The notes under the pieces are model-generated. The model made no database searches and was not told the origin of the DNA. It saw nothing but the letters and a program-made list of their open reading frames with translations. Shown here in pieces: positions 1 through 7,247 of a DNA stretch of 17,708 bases (the stretch's first letter is position 1; every line of letters starts with the position of its first letter). The translations under genes and the position numbers were made by a program. The stretch comes from Ruminococcaceae bacterium UBA5295 (GTDB lineage Bacteria > Bacillota > Clostridia > Oscillospirales > Acutalibacteraceae): contig DHSD01000004.1 of assembly GCA_002411365.1 (NCBI GenBank), positions 17,946-35,653 of the forward strand, in the 5' to 3' direction.

Positions 1-35
1 ATATCATGCCGGTTCAAGTCCGGCTGGCGGCACCA
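1..35 (+). tRNA. 3' end of a tRNA, probably tRNA-Leu (truncated by the window edge)
   Basis: Only the 3' part is present. A five-pair T stem (GCCGG/CCGGC, 8-12 and 20-24) closes the loop TTCAAGT. It is followed by the 3' acceptor strand TGGCGGC, discriminator A32 and an encoded CCA (33-35). The acceptor implies a 5' strand GCCGCCA. The GGTTCAAGTCC T arm and A73 are typical of bacterial tRNA-Leu. The bases just before the T stem (ATATC, then AT) fit the 3' side of a long class II variable arm. The anticodon lies outside the window, so the leucine assignment is inference; that this is a tRNA end is clear. Confidence 0.8.
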
Positions 36-38
36 ATA

Positions 39-78
39 AAAGCCCGCATGGATACTAAATCCGTGCGGGCTTTGCTTT
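39..78 (+). terminator. Rho-independent terminator of the tRNA transcript
   Basis: A 15-pair stem (39-53 with 59-73) has one G-T pair and the five-base loop ACTAA. A T-rich run (TTTGCTTTT) follows. It starts three bases after the tRNA CCA end and isolates the tRNA from the trp leader. The 175 bases between this hairpin and the promoter at 254 hold no open frame or structure that I can support. Confidence 0.85.
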
Positions 79-253
79 TGTGAGCATCAGATTTCAATGA
101 AGCTTCAGAGCAGATTTGTACTGGCTTTAAGCAGCAATTATGCGAGATTTATGATCCTTTCTTTGAGCCATTGGATTTCTCCTGCTTTGAATGCATTAGG
201 CACTATTCATTTTAGTGAAGCCCCAATGAATTTTCTTTAATTTAAAAAAATCC

Positions 254-282
254 TTGACAAATCGTTTTTGCAAGTTTATAAT
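254..282 (+). promoter_or_regulatory. Sigma-A type promoter of the trp operon
   Basis: TTGACA (254-259) and TATAAT (277-282) both match the sigma-70/sigma-A consensus perfectly, with the ideal 17-base spacer. An A/T-rich block just upstream (about 233-250, with a run of seven A) could act as an UP element. Transcription would start near 289. Such a strong, apparently constitutive promoter fits control by attenuation in the T-box leader rather than by a repressor. I see no operator-like palindrome over the promoter. Confidence 0.85.
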
Positions 283-289
283 GTAAAAC

Positions 290-617
290 AATTAGATAAG
301 AAAATCCTGTGAGCAAAGGCAAGTAACAGACACGGCGGTGCCACAGAGAGCTCGGCGGTGATGAGAGTCAGGCGCATACGATGGCTGTGAATGGATTTGC
401 GAGGAGCACGGTGAAAGGGGCTTTGCCCTAAGTATCCGCAGACGTGTTCCGCACGTTACAGCGGAAGGGTATTCATGCGTTATGCGGCGTACCTCTGTTT
501 AAGCGGCGCAGCAACGCAGTGTACCTGTTTTGAGGGAAGCATGTTTAATGTTTCCGCAGTAGGGTGGCACAACGAAGCCCATCGTCCCTGTAGAAGGGGA
601 CGGTGGGCTTTTTTATT
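290..617 (+). promoter_or_regulatory. Tryptophan-specific T-box riboswitch leader
   Basis: This leader RNA senses uncharged tRNA-Trp and controls read-through into the trp operon. The base of Stem I is GCAAA (313-317) paired with TTTGC (396-400). The specifier loop has AGTA (322-325) on its 5' side and GAA-TGG-A (389-395) on its 3' side; TGG at 392-394 is the Trp codon. The helix above pairs ACAG (326-329) with CTGT (385-388), and a higher helix pairs 338-342 with 371-375. A second hairpin spans 435-465 (TCCGC/GCGGA outer, ACGTG/CACGT inner) and a third is closed by TGCGTT/AACGCA (476-481 and 513-518). The antiterminator is AGGG (561-564) with CCCT (586-589) plus ACG (572-574) with CGT (583-585), leaving the classic seven-base bulge TGGCACA. 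TGGC pairs with GCCA, the 3' end expected for tRNA-Trp (G73). Both the codon and the discriminator contact therefore point to tryptophan. Confidence 0.95.
575..617 (+). terminator. T-box regulated (attenuator) terminator upstream of trpE
   Basis: The stem pairs 575-588 with 597-610: AAGCCCA/TGGGCTT, one T-G pair, then CGTCCC/GGGACG. The loop is eight bases and a run of T follows. Bases 583-588 of the 5' arm are the same ones that form the antiterminator with the T-box, so the two structures exclude each other. Charged tRNA-Trp would favour this terminator; uncharged tRNA-Trp would favour read-through to trpE. Confidence 0.93.
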
Positions 618-650
618 GCCAAAATTAAATCATCTGGAAGGAGAGACATT

Positions 651-2117
651 ATGCTGTATCCGCTGATTGAAACAGCAGAAGCGCTGCTTAAAACATACCG
701 CACGGTGCCGGTATTTTCCGCAAGGCTTATGGATTGCCGCACGCCTGTAGGAATTTTTGCAGCACTGAAAGAAAACTTTGAAAACTGTTTTTTGCTTGAA
801 AGTGTAGAACAATCAGAGCGCTGGGGAAGGTATTCATTTATCTGCGTGGAGCCGAAGGGTAAAATAACGCTCCAGAACGGCAAAGCCGTTATTTCAGCAA
901 AAGATGGATGCCATTCGGAAACAGTGTCAGATCCGGCTAAGTTTCTTAACCGTTGCCTTTCAGAATACAGCTCTCCACATTTAAAGGGTTATCCAAGATT
1001 TACGGGCGGTCTTGTCGGATACTTTGGCTATAACATGCTGCGCTGTTTTGAAAAAGCACTCGGCAAACCGCCTGCTGATGACTTAAAAATGCCGGACAGT
1101 ATCCTTTACCTCTGCGATGAAGTTATAGCTTTTGACCACCTTAACGGTAAAACGTATGTGATTATGCACGTCAGCAGTGGTTCCAACCTGAAACAGCAGT
1201 ATGAAAAATGTGAGAGCCACGCCGAAAAGCTGTTCTGCATGATGGACAGAACGCCGGAAGAATCAGGGCGGAAGCAACATTCGGCGCCAACCGTAAGCTC
1301 GAACGTTACACGTGAAGAATTTGTGCGGGAAATCAAAAAGGTTAAATCGTACATAAAAGCTGGAGATATTTTTCAGGCGGTGCCTTCACAGCGCTTTGAA
1401 GTTGAAAATCCTCCTGATGCTTTTTCTGTTTACCGTGTCCTGCGCGCGACAAACCCGTCGCCTTATCTCTACTATTTTCAGGCGCCTGATTACCAGATAA
1501 CCGGCGCTTCGCCTGAAATGCTCATGCGCATAGACGGCAGGACTGTTGTAAACTGCCCGATTGCAGGAACATCGCCGCGCGGCAGGAATGATCAAGAAGA
1601 CAAAGAATTTGAGCAGCGGCTGCTTAATGATGAAAAAGAACGCGCAGAGCACACGATGCTTGTCGACTTAGGACGCAATGATGTCGGGCGGGTGTGCAAA
1701 TTCGGTACTGTAAAAGTTGATAATATGATGCACGTTGAGCGCGCTTCAAGGGTTATGCACCTTGTAAGTGAAGTGAGCGGTACGCTGAAAGACGGCAAAA
1801 CAGCCGCCGATGCGCTTTTTTCGCTTCTTCCGGCGGGTACGCTTTCAGGCGCGCCGAAAATACGCGCTATGCAGATAATAGATGAGCTTGAACCTGTAAA
1901 ACGCAGTGTTTATGGCGGGGCGGTTGGCTACCTCGGGTTTGACGGCAATGCCGACACATGCATTGCTATCCGCCAGGCGCTTTTCAGGAATGGGAAGGCG
2001 TATGTGCAGGCTGGCATGGGCGTTGTAACAGACAGCAACCCTGAAAAAGAATGTCAGGAGTCTGCGGATAAAGCGGGCGCGGTGATCAGCGCCATACGGA
2101 AGGCGGCGGAATTATGA
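651..2117 (+). CDS. trpE: Anthranilate synthase component I
   Basis: TrpE makes anthranilate from chorismate, using ammonia supplied by the TrpG amidotransferase; it is the first committed step of tryptophan synthesis. The protein has 488 residues, usual for TrpE. Residues 48-51 are LLES and 268-276 are NPSPYLYYF; these correspond to the tryptophan feedback site of known TrpE proteins, so product inhibition is probably intact. The chorismate-binding domain fills the C-terminal half: GASPEM (285-290), AEH with the catalytic-type His334, GRNDVGR (341-347) and GTLSGAPK (396-403). ATG 651 is chosen because AAGGAG lies about eight bases upstream. A GTG at 603 is in frame but sits inside the terminator hairpin. 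The stop overlaps the trpG start by four bases (ATGA), suggesting coupled translation of the two subunits. The gene is controlled by the T-box leader. Confidence 0.97.
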   Translation: MLYPLIETAEALLKTYRTVPVFSARLMDCRTPVGIFAALKENFENCFLLESVEQSERWGRYSFICVEPKGKITLQNGKAVISAKDGCHSETVSDPAKFLNRCLSEYSSPHLKGYPRFTGGLVGYFGYNMLRCFEKALGKPPADDLKMPDSILYLCDEVIAFDHLNGKTYVIMHVSSGSNLKQQYEKCESHAEKLFCMMDRTPEESGRKQHSAPTVSSNVTREEFVREIKKVKSYIKAGDIFQAVPSQRFEVENPPDAFSVYRVLRATNPSPYLYYFQAPDYQITGASPEMLMRIDGRTVVNCPIAGTSPRGRNDQEDKEFEQRLLNDEKERAEHTMLVDLGRNDVGRVCKFGTVKVDNMMHVERASRVMHLVSEVSGTLKDGKTAADALFSLLPAGTLSGAPKIRAMQIIDELEPVKRSVYGGAVGYLGFDGNADTCIAIRQALFRNGKAYVQAGMGVVTDSNPEKECQESADKAGAVISAIRKAAEL

Positions 2118-3760
2118 TACTTCTGCTTGATAATTACGATAGCTTCACATATAACCTCTGCGACCGCATAGGTACGTTTTACCCTCATATACGCGTTGTG
2201 AGGAGCGACAACATAACAGTTTCTGAAATAGCGAAGATGAAGCCTGAGGCGATAGTCATTTCACCAGGGCCTGGATACCCGAAAGATGCGGGAATCTCAA
2301 TTAAAGCCGTGCAGGCATTCAGCGGTAAAATCCCAATCCTTGGCGTGTGCCTTGGCCATCAGGCGGTAGGCGAGGCTTTCGGTGGAAAAACGGTGCCTGC
2401 GTCACGTCTAATGCATGGAAAGGCAAGCGCCATTGCCGTCGACACTGCCTGCCCCATATTTCAGGGGCTGCCTGACGAGATAGAGGCCGGCAGGTACCAT
2501 TCGCTTATACTCGACAGGAAATCGCTTCCGGAATGCTTTAAGGTTACGGCGCTCGATGCGGACGGCCAGGTTATGGGAATCTGTCATATTGGGCATTCGA
2601 CATTTGGCATACAGTTCCATCCGGAATCAATTTTGACAGCAGCGGGAGACCGCATTTTATATAACTTTCTTAAAGGAGTGTGCAAATTGAGAATGACAGC
2701 AGTAGCACCGCCTGTGCCGGCGGAAAAAAAAGTTGGGCTGAAACCATTACTTGCAAAAGTGGTGAATAACAAAAACCTGACTATGGAGGAAGCCAGCGAA
2801 GCAATGAATTATGTAATGAGCGGGGAAGCAACCGATTCGCAGATAGCCGCATTTATTACGGCTCTGCGCATGAAAGGCGAAACGGTAGAGGAAGTTACGG
2901 GCTTTACGGAAATAATGCGCGAAAAAGCAAAGCCTGTGCCGATGTCATCGGCGGCTGTAGACATAGTCGGCACAGGCGGCGACATGACAAACAGCTTTAA
3001 TATCTCCACAACGGCTGCTTTTGTGGCGGCAGGTGCGGGGCTTCGCGTCGCAAAGCATGGGAACCGCAGCGTTTCAAGCAGAAGCGGTGCAGCGGATGTT
3101 CTTGAAAGCCTCGGTGTCAAAATTTCAATAACGCCGGAACAGGCCGCCGAATGTATGGAAAAATGCGGCATGACATTTCTCTTTGCTCAGTGCTACCACG
3201 GCTCTATGAAATATGCTGCTGTGCCGCGCCGTGAAACAGGTCTGCGCACAGTGTTCAACATTTTAGGCCCTCTTGCCAACCCGGCGCATGCTGAGGGAAT
3301 GCTCCTCGGCGTTTATGATAAATCACTCCTTGGGCCGCTCGCAAGAGTGCTTATGAATGTAGGCGTAAAAAGCGCAATGATTGTTTATGGGGACGACGGG
3401 TTTGACGAAGTCAGCATATCAGACAGAACATCTGTGTGCGAGATGAAAGATGGAAAGACGAAAAAATATAAGCTTGACCCGAGAGACTATGGATTTACTC
3501 TTGCAAAAAAATCCGATGTAGTAGGCGGTACGGCTAAAGAAAATGCAAAAATAACGCTTGATGTATTAAACGGGGCGAAAGGCCCTAAGCGTGATATTAC
3601 AGTGCTCAATGCCGGATGCGCGCTTTATATAGGCAGGCTTGCCGAAAATATCGGCAGCGGCATTGCTATGGCCGAAAAATCAATAGACAGCGGTGCCGCG
3701 CTTAAAAAGCTCAATATGCTTAAAGAGCTTACAAATAGTTTCGGAGAAGATCAGGAATGA
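2114..3760 (+). CDS. trpGD: Fused anthranilate synthase glutaminase and anthranilate phosphoribosyltransferase (TrpG-TrpD)
   Basis: The single 548-residue frame carries two enzymes. Residues 1-190 are a class I glutamine amidotransferase, with oxyanion motif SPGPG (50-54), nucleophile Cys79 in GVCLGHQ, and His169/Glu171 in HPES; it supplies ammonia to TrpE. After a linker rich in Ala, Pro and Val (about 194-210) comes TrpD, which joins anthranilate to PRPP. TrpD is recognised by GTGGD (286-290), NISTTAA (296-302), KHGNRSVSSRSG (314-325) and NILGPLANP (382-390). The architecture equals that of E. coli TrpGD, although many Firmicutes keep two genes. The start ATG overlaps the trpE stop, and the end overlaps trpC by four bases. 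A ribosome-binding-like site lies at the domain junction (see the separate entry), so free TrpD might also be made. Confidence 0.96.
   Translation: MILLLDNYDSFTYNLCDRIGTFYPHIRVVRSDNITVSEIAKMKPEAIVISPGPGYPKDAGISIKAVQAFSGKIPILGVCLGHQAVGEAFGGKTVPASRLMHGKASAIAVDTACPIFQGLPDEIEAGRYHSLILDRKSLPECFKVTALDADGQVMGICHIGHSTFGIQFHPESILTAAGDRILYNFLKGVCKLRMTAVAPPVPAEKKVGLKPLLAKVVNNKNLTMEEASEAMNYVMSGEATDSQIAAFITALRMKGETVEEVTGFTEIMREKAKPVPMSSAAVDIVGTGGDMTNSFNISTTAAFVAAGAGLRVAKHGNRSVSSRSGAADVLESLGVKISITPEQAAECMEKCGMTFLFAQCYHGSMKYAAVPRRETGLRTVFNILGPLANPAHAEGMLLGVYDKSLLGPLARVLMNVGVKSAMIVYGDDGFDEVSISDRTSVCEMKDGKTKKYKLDPRDYGFTLAKKSDVVGGTAKENAKITLDVLNGAKGPKRDITVLNAGCALYIGRLAENIGSGIAMAEKSIDSGAALKKLNMLKELTNSFGEDQE
2672..2695 (+). 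promoter_or_regulatory. Internal Shine-Dalgarno and TTG/ATG start candidates at the TrpG-TrpD junction
   Basis: Inside trpGD, AAAGGAG (2672-2678) is followed after eight bases by an in-frame TTG (2687-2689, codon 192) and then ATG (2693-2695, codon 194). This falls exactly where the glutaminase domain ends and the TrpD part begins. It looks like the ribosome binding site and start of a once separate trpD whose upstream trpG lost its stop codon. Whether it still works is inference. AAAGGAG can arise by chance from a Lys-Gly pair, but the position is striking. Confidence 0.5.
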
Positions 3761-4533
3761 TACTTGACGATGTTGCGGCAAAACGAAAAGAGCAGCTAAA
3801 GTGTGAGATGGTAAAAACCCCGTTTGCCGACATAAAAAGAAAAGCTGCACTTGTAAGGCCGCCGAAAGACTTTAAAAAAGCTTTGCAGAAAGGCCGGATT
3901 GCGGTTATTGCGGAAATCAAGAAGGCTTCGCCGTCAAAAGGGCTGATATGTCCGGATTTTCACCCGGATAAAATTGCACAGAGCTACGAAAAGGCCGGTG
4001 CGGACGCAATCTCAGTCCTTACGGAGGAGTCTTTTTTCTGCGGTTCCTCGGATGTTTTAAAGCAGGTGCGCGCTTCATCATCGCTGCCGATTTTGCGAAA
4101 AGATTTTATTATTTCGCCATACCAGATATATGAGGCAAAGGCGGCAGGTGCAGACGCCATATTGCTTATCGGTGCCATGCTTAGCGAGAATACGCTCGGA
4201 AATTTTAAGCAGCTTTCGGATTTACTCGGCCTTGCGAGCCTTATGGAAGCGCATAATGAACAGGAGCTTGAGAAAGTCATAAATGCGGGGGCAGAGATAA
4301 TCGGCATAAATAACCGTGACCTTAAAACATTCAGCGTTGACAATGGGACTACTGCACGCCTTGCGCCTATGGTACCAAAAGAATGTGTGCTCGTTTCAGA
4401 GAGCGGGGTCACTTCGAGAAAAGATATGGTGGCTGCTGAAAAAGCAGGCGCTGATGCAGTGCTTATAGGCGAAGCGCTTATGAGAAGCAGCAACGTTTCG
4501 GTTTCACTCAAAAAGCTGCGTGGCCTGCCGTGA
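3757..4533 (+). CDS. trpC: Indole-3-glycerol phosphate synthase
   Basis: The enzyme closes the indole ring, turning CdRP into indole-3-glycerol phosphate. The 258-residue TIM barrel is the usual length. The residues known to act in Sulfolobus IGPS can be placed here: Glu53 and Lys55 in AEIKKASPSKG, Lys115 in RKDF, Glu164 in LMEAH, Asn185 in INNRD, and Glu215-Ser216 in SESGV. It is a stand-alone TrpC, not the TrpC-TrpF fusion of enteric bacteria; trpF follows as its own gene. ATG 3757 overlaps the trpGD stop by four bases, and the gene ends with a four-base overlap with trpF. Confidence 0.97.
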   Translation: MILDDVAAKRKEQLKCEMVKTPFADIKRKAALVRPPKDFKKALQKGRIAVIAEIKKASPSKGLICPDFHPDKIAQSYEKAGADAISVLTEESFFCGSSDVLKQVRASSSLPILRKDFIISPYQIYEAKAAGADAILLIGAMLSENTLGNFKQLSDLLGLASLMEAHNEQELEKVINAGAEIIGINNRDLKTFSVDNGTTARLAPMVPKECVLVSESGVTSRKDMVAAEKAGADAVLIGEALMRSSNVSVSLKKLRGLP

Positions 4534-5165
4534 AAGTAAAGCTGTGCGGCATCCGAAGGCCGGAAGATATCGGGTATATGAATGAATTCAAGCCGGATTA
4601 TGTTGGCTTTGTGTTTGCTGGCAAAAAGCGGCGCGTGACACCTTTGCAGGCTGCAACGCTTGCTGAAAAACTTGACAAGTCGGTTATGCGCGTCGGCGTT
4701 TTTGTAAATGAAGATGTAAAAAGGATAGACGGCACAGTGCGCATTGCAGGGCTTGATGCTGTACAGCTCCACGGTGATGAAACTGCTGAGGCTGTAAAGG
4801 CGCTGCGGAGCCTACTGCCTCACGGCGTGAGAATATGGAAGGCGGTGCGCGTGAGCAGCAGCAAAAGTATTCAGGCAGCTTTAAAACTTGGTGCCGACTG
4901 CCTGTTGCTTGACAGCTTTTCACCTGCTGAGTATGGCGGAACAGGAAAAACGGCTGACTTTGGCCTGATAAAAGAGGCTAAGCTTTCTGTGCCGTTTTTC
5001 CTTGCAGGCGGCCTCAATGCTGGAAATATAATGGACGCAATAAGGGGAGTTTCGCCGTCGGGCGTCGACATTTCAAGCGGCATTGAAACAGGTGGAGTGA
5101 AAGACAGGCGGAAAATAAAAGAAATCATTGAAATGCTGAAAAATAATAATTTGTTAGAACACTGA
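4530..5165 (+). CDS. trpF: Phosphoribosylanthranilate isomerase
   Basis: TrpF isomerises phosphoribosylanthranilate to CdRP, the substrate of the TrpC encoded just before it. The protein is 211 residues, normal for a monofunctional TrpF. The general base Cys6 lies in KLCGI and the general acid Asp128 in LLLDS, followed by the phosphate-loop motif GGTGKTADF (136-144). AVQLHG (77-82) and the late LAGGL are also typical. The start is GTG at 4530, within a GTGA overlap with the trpC stop, so translation probably depends on ribosomes finishing trpC. I see no better start, because KLCGI must lie at the extreme N-terminus. Seventeen bases separate its stop from trpB. Confidence 0.96.
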   Translation: MKVKLCGIRRPEDIGYMNEFKPDYVGFVFAGKKRRVTPLQAATLAEKLDKSVMRVGVFVNEDVKRIDGTVRIAGLDAVQLHGDETAEAVKALRSLLPHGVRIWKAVRVSSSKSIQAALKLGADCLLLDSFSPAEYGGTGKTADFGLIKEAKLSVPFFLAGGLNAGNIMDAIRGVSPSGVDISSGIETGGVKDRRKIKEIIEMLKNNNLLEH

Positions 5166-5182
5166 AAGGGTGATACATTAAC

Positions 5183-6376
5183 ATGCAGAAAGTCGGAAGA
5201 TATGGCGAGTATGGCGGGCAGTATGTACCTGAAACGCTTATGAGTGCCATACATGAACTTGAATCAGCATATGAAAAGTATAAAAATGACGCGAATTTTA
5301 AAGAAGAACTGCGGCGCCTTTACAGGGACTATGCCAACAGGCCGTCTATGCTTTACTATGCGAAGCGTATGACCGAAGACCTTGGTGGCGCGAAAATATA
5401 CCTTAAGCGTGAAGACCTTAACCACACTGGCGCGCATAAAATAAACAATGCGCTTGGCCAGGCGCTGCTTGCTCAGCGCATGGGCAAAAAGCGGATAATA
5501 GCCGAAACAGGCGCAGGCCAGCATGGTGTTGCAGCGGCTACGGTGGCGGCGCTTTTCGGCATGAAATGTGAGATCTTCATGGGCGTTAAGGATATGGAGC
5601 GACAGTCGCTGAATGTTTACCGCATGAATCTTCTCGGTGCCACAGTGCATGGCGTGGAATCGGGCACAGGCACGCTTAAGGACGCTATCAATGAAGCAAT
5701 GCGCAACTGGGCGTCTAATGTCGGCGATACATATTATCTTATAGGTTCTACAATGGGGCCGCACCCATACCCTATGATGGTGCGCGATTTTCAGAAAGTT
5801 ATAGGGCAGGAGATACGCAGTCAACTTCAGAAACGCGAAGGCAGGCTGCCTGACTGTGTAGTGGCATGCGTCGGCGGCGGCTCCAATGCCATGGGCGCTT
5901 TTTATGAATTTATTCCTGAAAAAAGTGTGCGCCTTGTAGGCGCAGAGGCTGCTGGGAAAGGCGTTGACACTGCGTTCCACGCGGCAACAATGACAAAAGG
6001 TACAACGGGGATTTTTCACGGGATGAAATCGCTTTTCCTGCAGAATGACGAAGGGCAGATTGCACCTGTTTATTCTATTTCGGCCGGGCTCGACTATCCT
6101 GGTGTAGGGCCTGAGCACGCCGAACTTCACCGCACAGGGCGTGCGCAGTATGTGGCTGTTACGGACGAAGAGGCCGTAACAGCATTCGAGTACCTCTCAA
6201 AGATGGAAGGAATTATCCCCGCTATAGAGTCTGCACACGCAGTTGCGGCCGCAATGAAGATAGCGCCGAAAATGCGCAAAGACCAGATTATGGTTATAAA
6301 CCTTTCAGGCCGCGGCGACAAAGACGTATACTCCGTCGCAAAATACAGGGGGGTGCATCTTGATGAACAGAATTGA
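5183..6376 (+). CDS. trpB: Tryptophan synthase beta chain
   Basis: TrpB is the PLP enzyme that condenses indole with L-serine to make tryptophan, working with TrpA in an alpha2-beta2 complex. The 397-residue length is standard for the TrpB1 type. The N-terminal GRYGEYGGQYVPE pattern, PLP lysine Lys86 in HTGAHKINN, catalytic Glu108 in AETGAGQHGVA, the phosphate loop GGGSNAMG (231-238) and the late SGRGDKD are all present. A purine-rich site (AAAGGG, about ten bases before ATG 5183) supports the start. Its end overlaps trpA by 14 bases, as expected for two subunits made in equal amounts. Confidence 0.98.
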   Translation: MQKVGRYGEYGGQYVPETLMSAIHELESAYEKYKNDANFKEELRRLYRDYANRPSMLYYAKRMTEDLGGAKIYLKREDLNHTGAHKINNALGQALLAQRMGKKRIIAETGAGQHGVAAATVAALFGMKCEIFMGVKDMERQSLNVYRMNLLGATVHGVESGTGTLKDAINEAMRNWASNVGDTYYLIGSTMGPHPYPMMVRDFQKVIGQEIRSQLQKREGRLPDCVVACVGGGSNAMGAFYEFIPEKSVRLVGAEAAGKGVDTAFHAATMTKGTTGIFHGMKSLFLQNDEGQIAPVYSISAGLDYPGVGPEHAELHRTGRAQYVAVTDEEAVTAFEYLSKMEGIIPAIESAHAVAAAMKIAPKMRKDQIMVINLSGRGDKDVYSVAKYRGVHLDEQN

Positions 6377-7151
6377 ACGTAAGTTTGAAGAGCTTAAAGC
6401 AAAAAACCAGAAGGCACTTATACCATTTATAACTGCCGGCGACCCGGATTTGGTGACAACTGAAAAACTTGTGCTTGCTATGCTGCATAGCGGTGCAGAC
6501 CTTGTTGAAATAGGTGTGCCGTTTTCCGACCCAATTGCCGAGGGGCCGGTAATTCAGCGTGCGAGCAAACGTGCGCTCGACGCGGGCACAACGCTTAAAA
6601 ACATTTTTAAACTTGTAAAGCGCCTGCGCATAAAAACCGATGAACCGCTGCTCCTTATGCTTTACATAAACAGCATTTTCAGGTTTGGAACAGAACGCTT
6701 TTTCGGGCTTTGCGAAGAATGCGGTGTCGACGGTGTTATAGTGCCCGACCTGCCTTATGAGGAGCGCGGCGAGATACAGTCCGTTGCAGATGCCGCAGGT
6801 GTAATACCCATACGCATGGTAGCGCCCACTTCGCATGAACGCATTAAGATTATAGCCCCGTCAGCAAAAGGTTTCCTTTACTGCGTTTCATCTACCGGCG
6901 TTACGGGCATGCGCAGCAGCTTTGCGACTGATTTCAGCAGATTTTTTGCAGCAATAAAAAGATATGCCAATGTACCGTGTGCTGTCGGATTTGGCATCTC
7001 AGGCCCGGAGCAGGCTAAGAGAATGGCGTCATACTGTGACGGTGTAATTGTCGGTAGTGCAGTTGTAAACATAGTTGCCGAAAAGAAACAGAACTCAGTA
7101 ATTCCAGTTTCGGAATTTGTGCGTTCGCTCAGCAGTGCTGTTAAGAGCTGA
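6363..7151 (+). CDS. trpA: Tryptophan synthase alpha chain
   Basis: TrpA cleaves indole-3-glycerol phosphate and channels indole to TrpB. From ATG 6363 the protein has 262 residues, which keeps Salmonella numbering: catalytic Glu49 is in VEIGVPFSDP. The second acid, Asp60 in Salmonella, is Glu60 here (IAEGP instead of LADGP). YCVSSTGVTG (about 174-183) and GFGIS near residue 212 form the usual phosphate-binding part of the barrel. AGGGGGG (6347-6353) lies nine bases before the ATG. A TTG directly before it (6360) would add one residue and cannot be excluded. This is the last gene of the operon, followed by a hairpin. Confidence 0.96.
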   Translation: MNRIERKFEELKAKNQKALIPFITAGDPDLVTTEKLVLAMLHSGADLVEIGVPFSDPIAEGPVIQRASKRALDAGTTLKNIFKLVKRLRIKTDEPLLLMLYINSIFRFGTERFFGLCEECGVDGVIVPDLPYEERGEIQSVADAAGVIPIRMVAPTSHERIKIIAPSAKGFLYCVSSTGVTGMRSSFATDFSRFFAAIKRYANVPCAVGFGISGPEQAKRMASYCDGVIVGSAVVNIVAEKKQNSVIPVSEFVRSLSSAVKS

Positions 7152-7171
7152 AAAAATTTTCAGAAATATAA

Positions 7172-7213
7172 ACAGCCCCGGCCATTTCGCAAAAACGATT
7201 TGGCTGGGACTGC
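7172..7213. terminator. Shared hairpin between the convergent trpA and fprA genes
   Basis: An imperfect stem pairs 7173-7189 with 7196-7212, with one C/A and two T/T mismatches and the loop CAAAAA. Read on the - strand it is followed by a T-rich stretch (GTTTATATTTC), so it looks best as the fprA terminator. On the + strand the tail is poor in T, but the hairpin could still stop trp transcripts. A short perfect palindrome (CTGAAAA/TTTTCAG, 7148-7163) overlaps the trpA stop and may help. Confidence 0.65.
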
Positions 7214-7247
7214 TCATTTAAAGGAAAACAGCCATGGAGTTGTGCTT

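Noticed and set aside
333..360. Direct repeat CGGCGGTG (333-340 and 353-360) as a protein binding site
   Set aside because: Both copies lie in the upper part of T-box Stem I, where RNA structure is the simpler explanation.
603..650. GTG start giving a TrpE with 16 extra residues
   Set aside because: The codon lies inside the T-box terminator stem with no ribosome site. ATG 651 has AAGGAG at proper distance and matches the family N-terminus.
475..666. Open frame of 63 codons within the trp leader, as a possible leader peptide
   Set aside because: It spans the T-box, antiterminator and terminator, has no ribosome site, and holds no run of Trp codons. The RNA structures explain the region better.
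3984..4772. 262-codon open frame on the - strand across trpC/trpF
   Set aside because: It is antisense to two conserved enzymes, and the Ser/Ala-rich sequence is a mirror of the opposite strand codon use.
5264..6130. 288-codon open frame on the - strand inside trpB
   Set aside because: It is antisense to a fully conserved gene, has Cys/His/Arg-rich unnatural composition, and lacks a ribosome site. Codon bias of trpB explains it.
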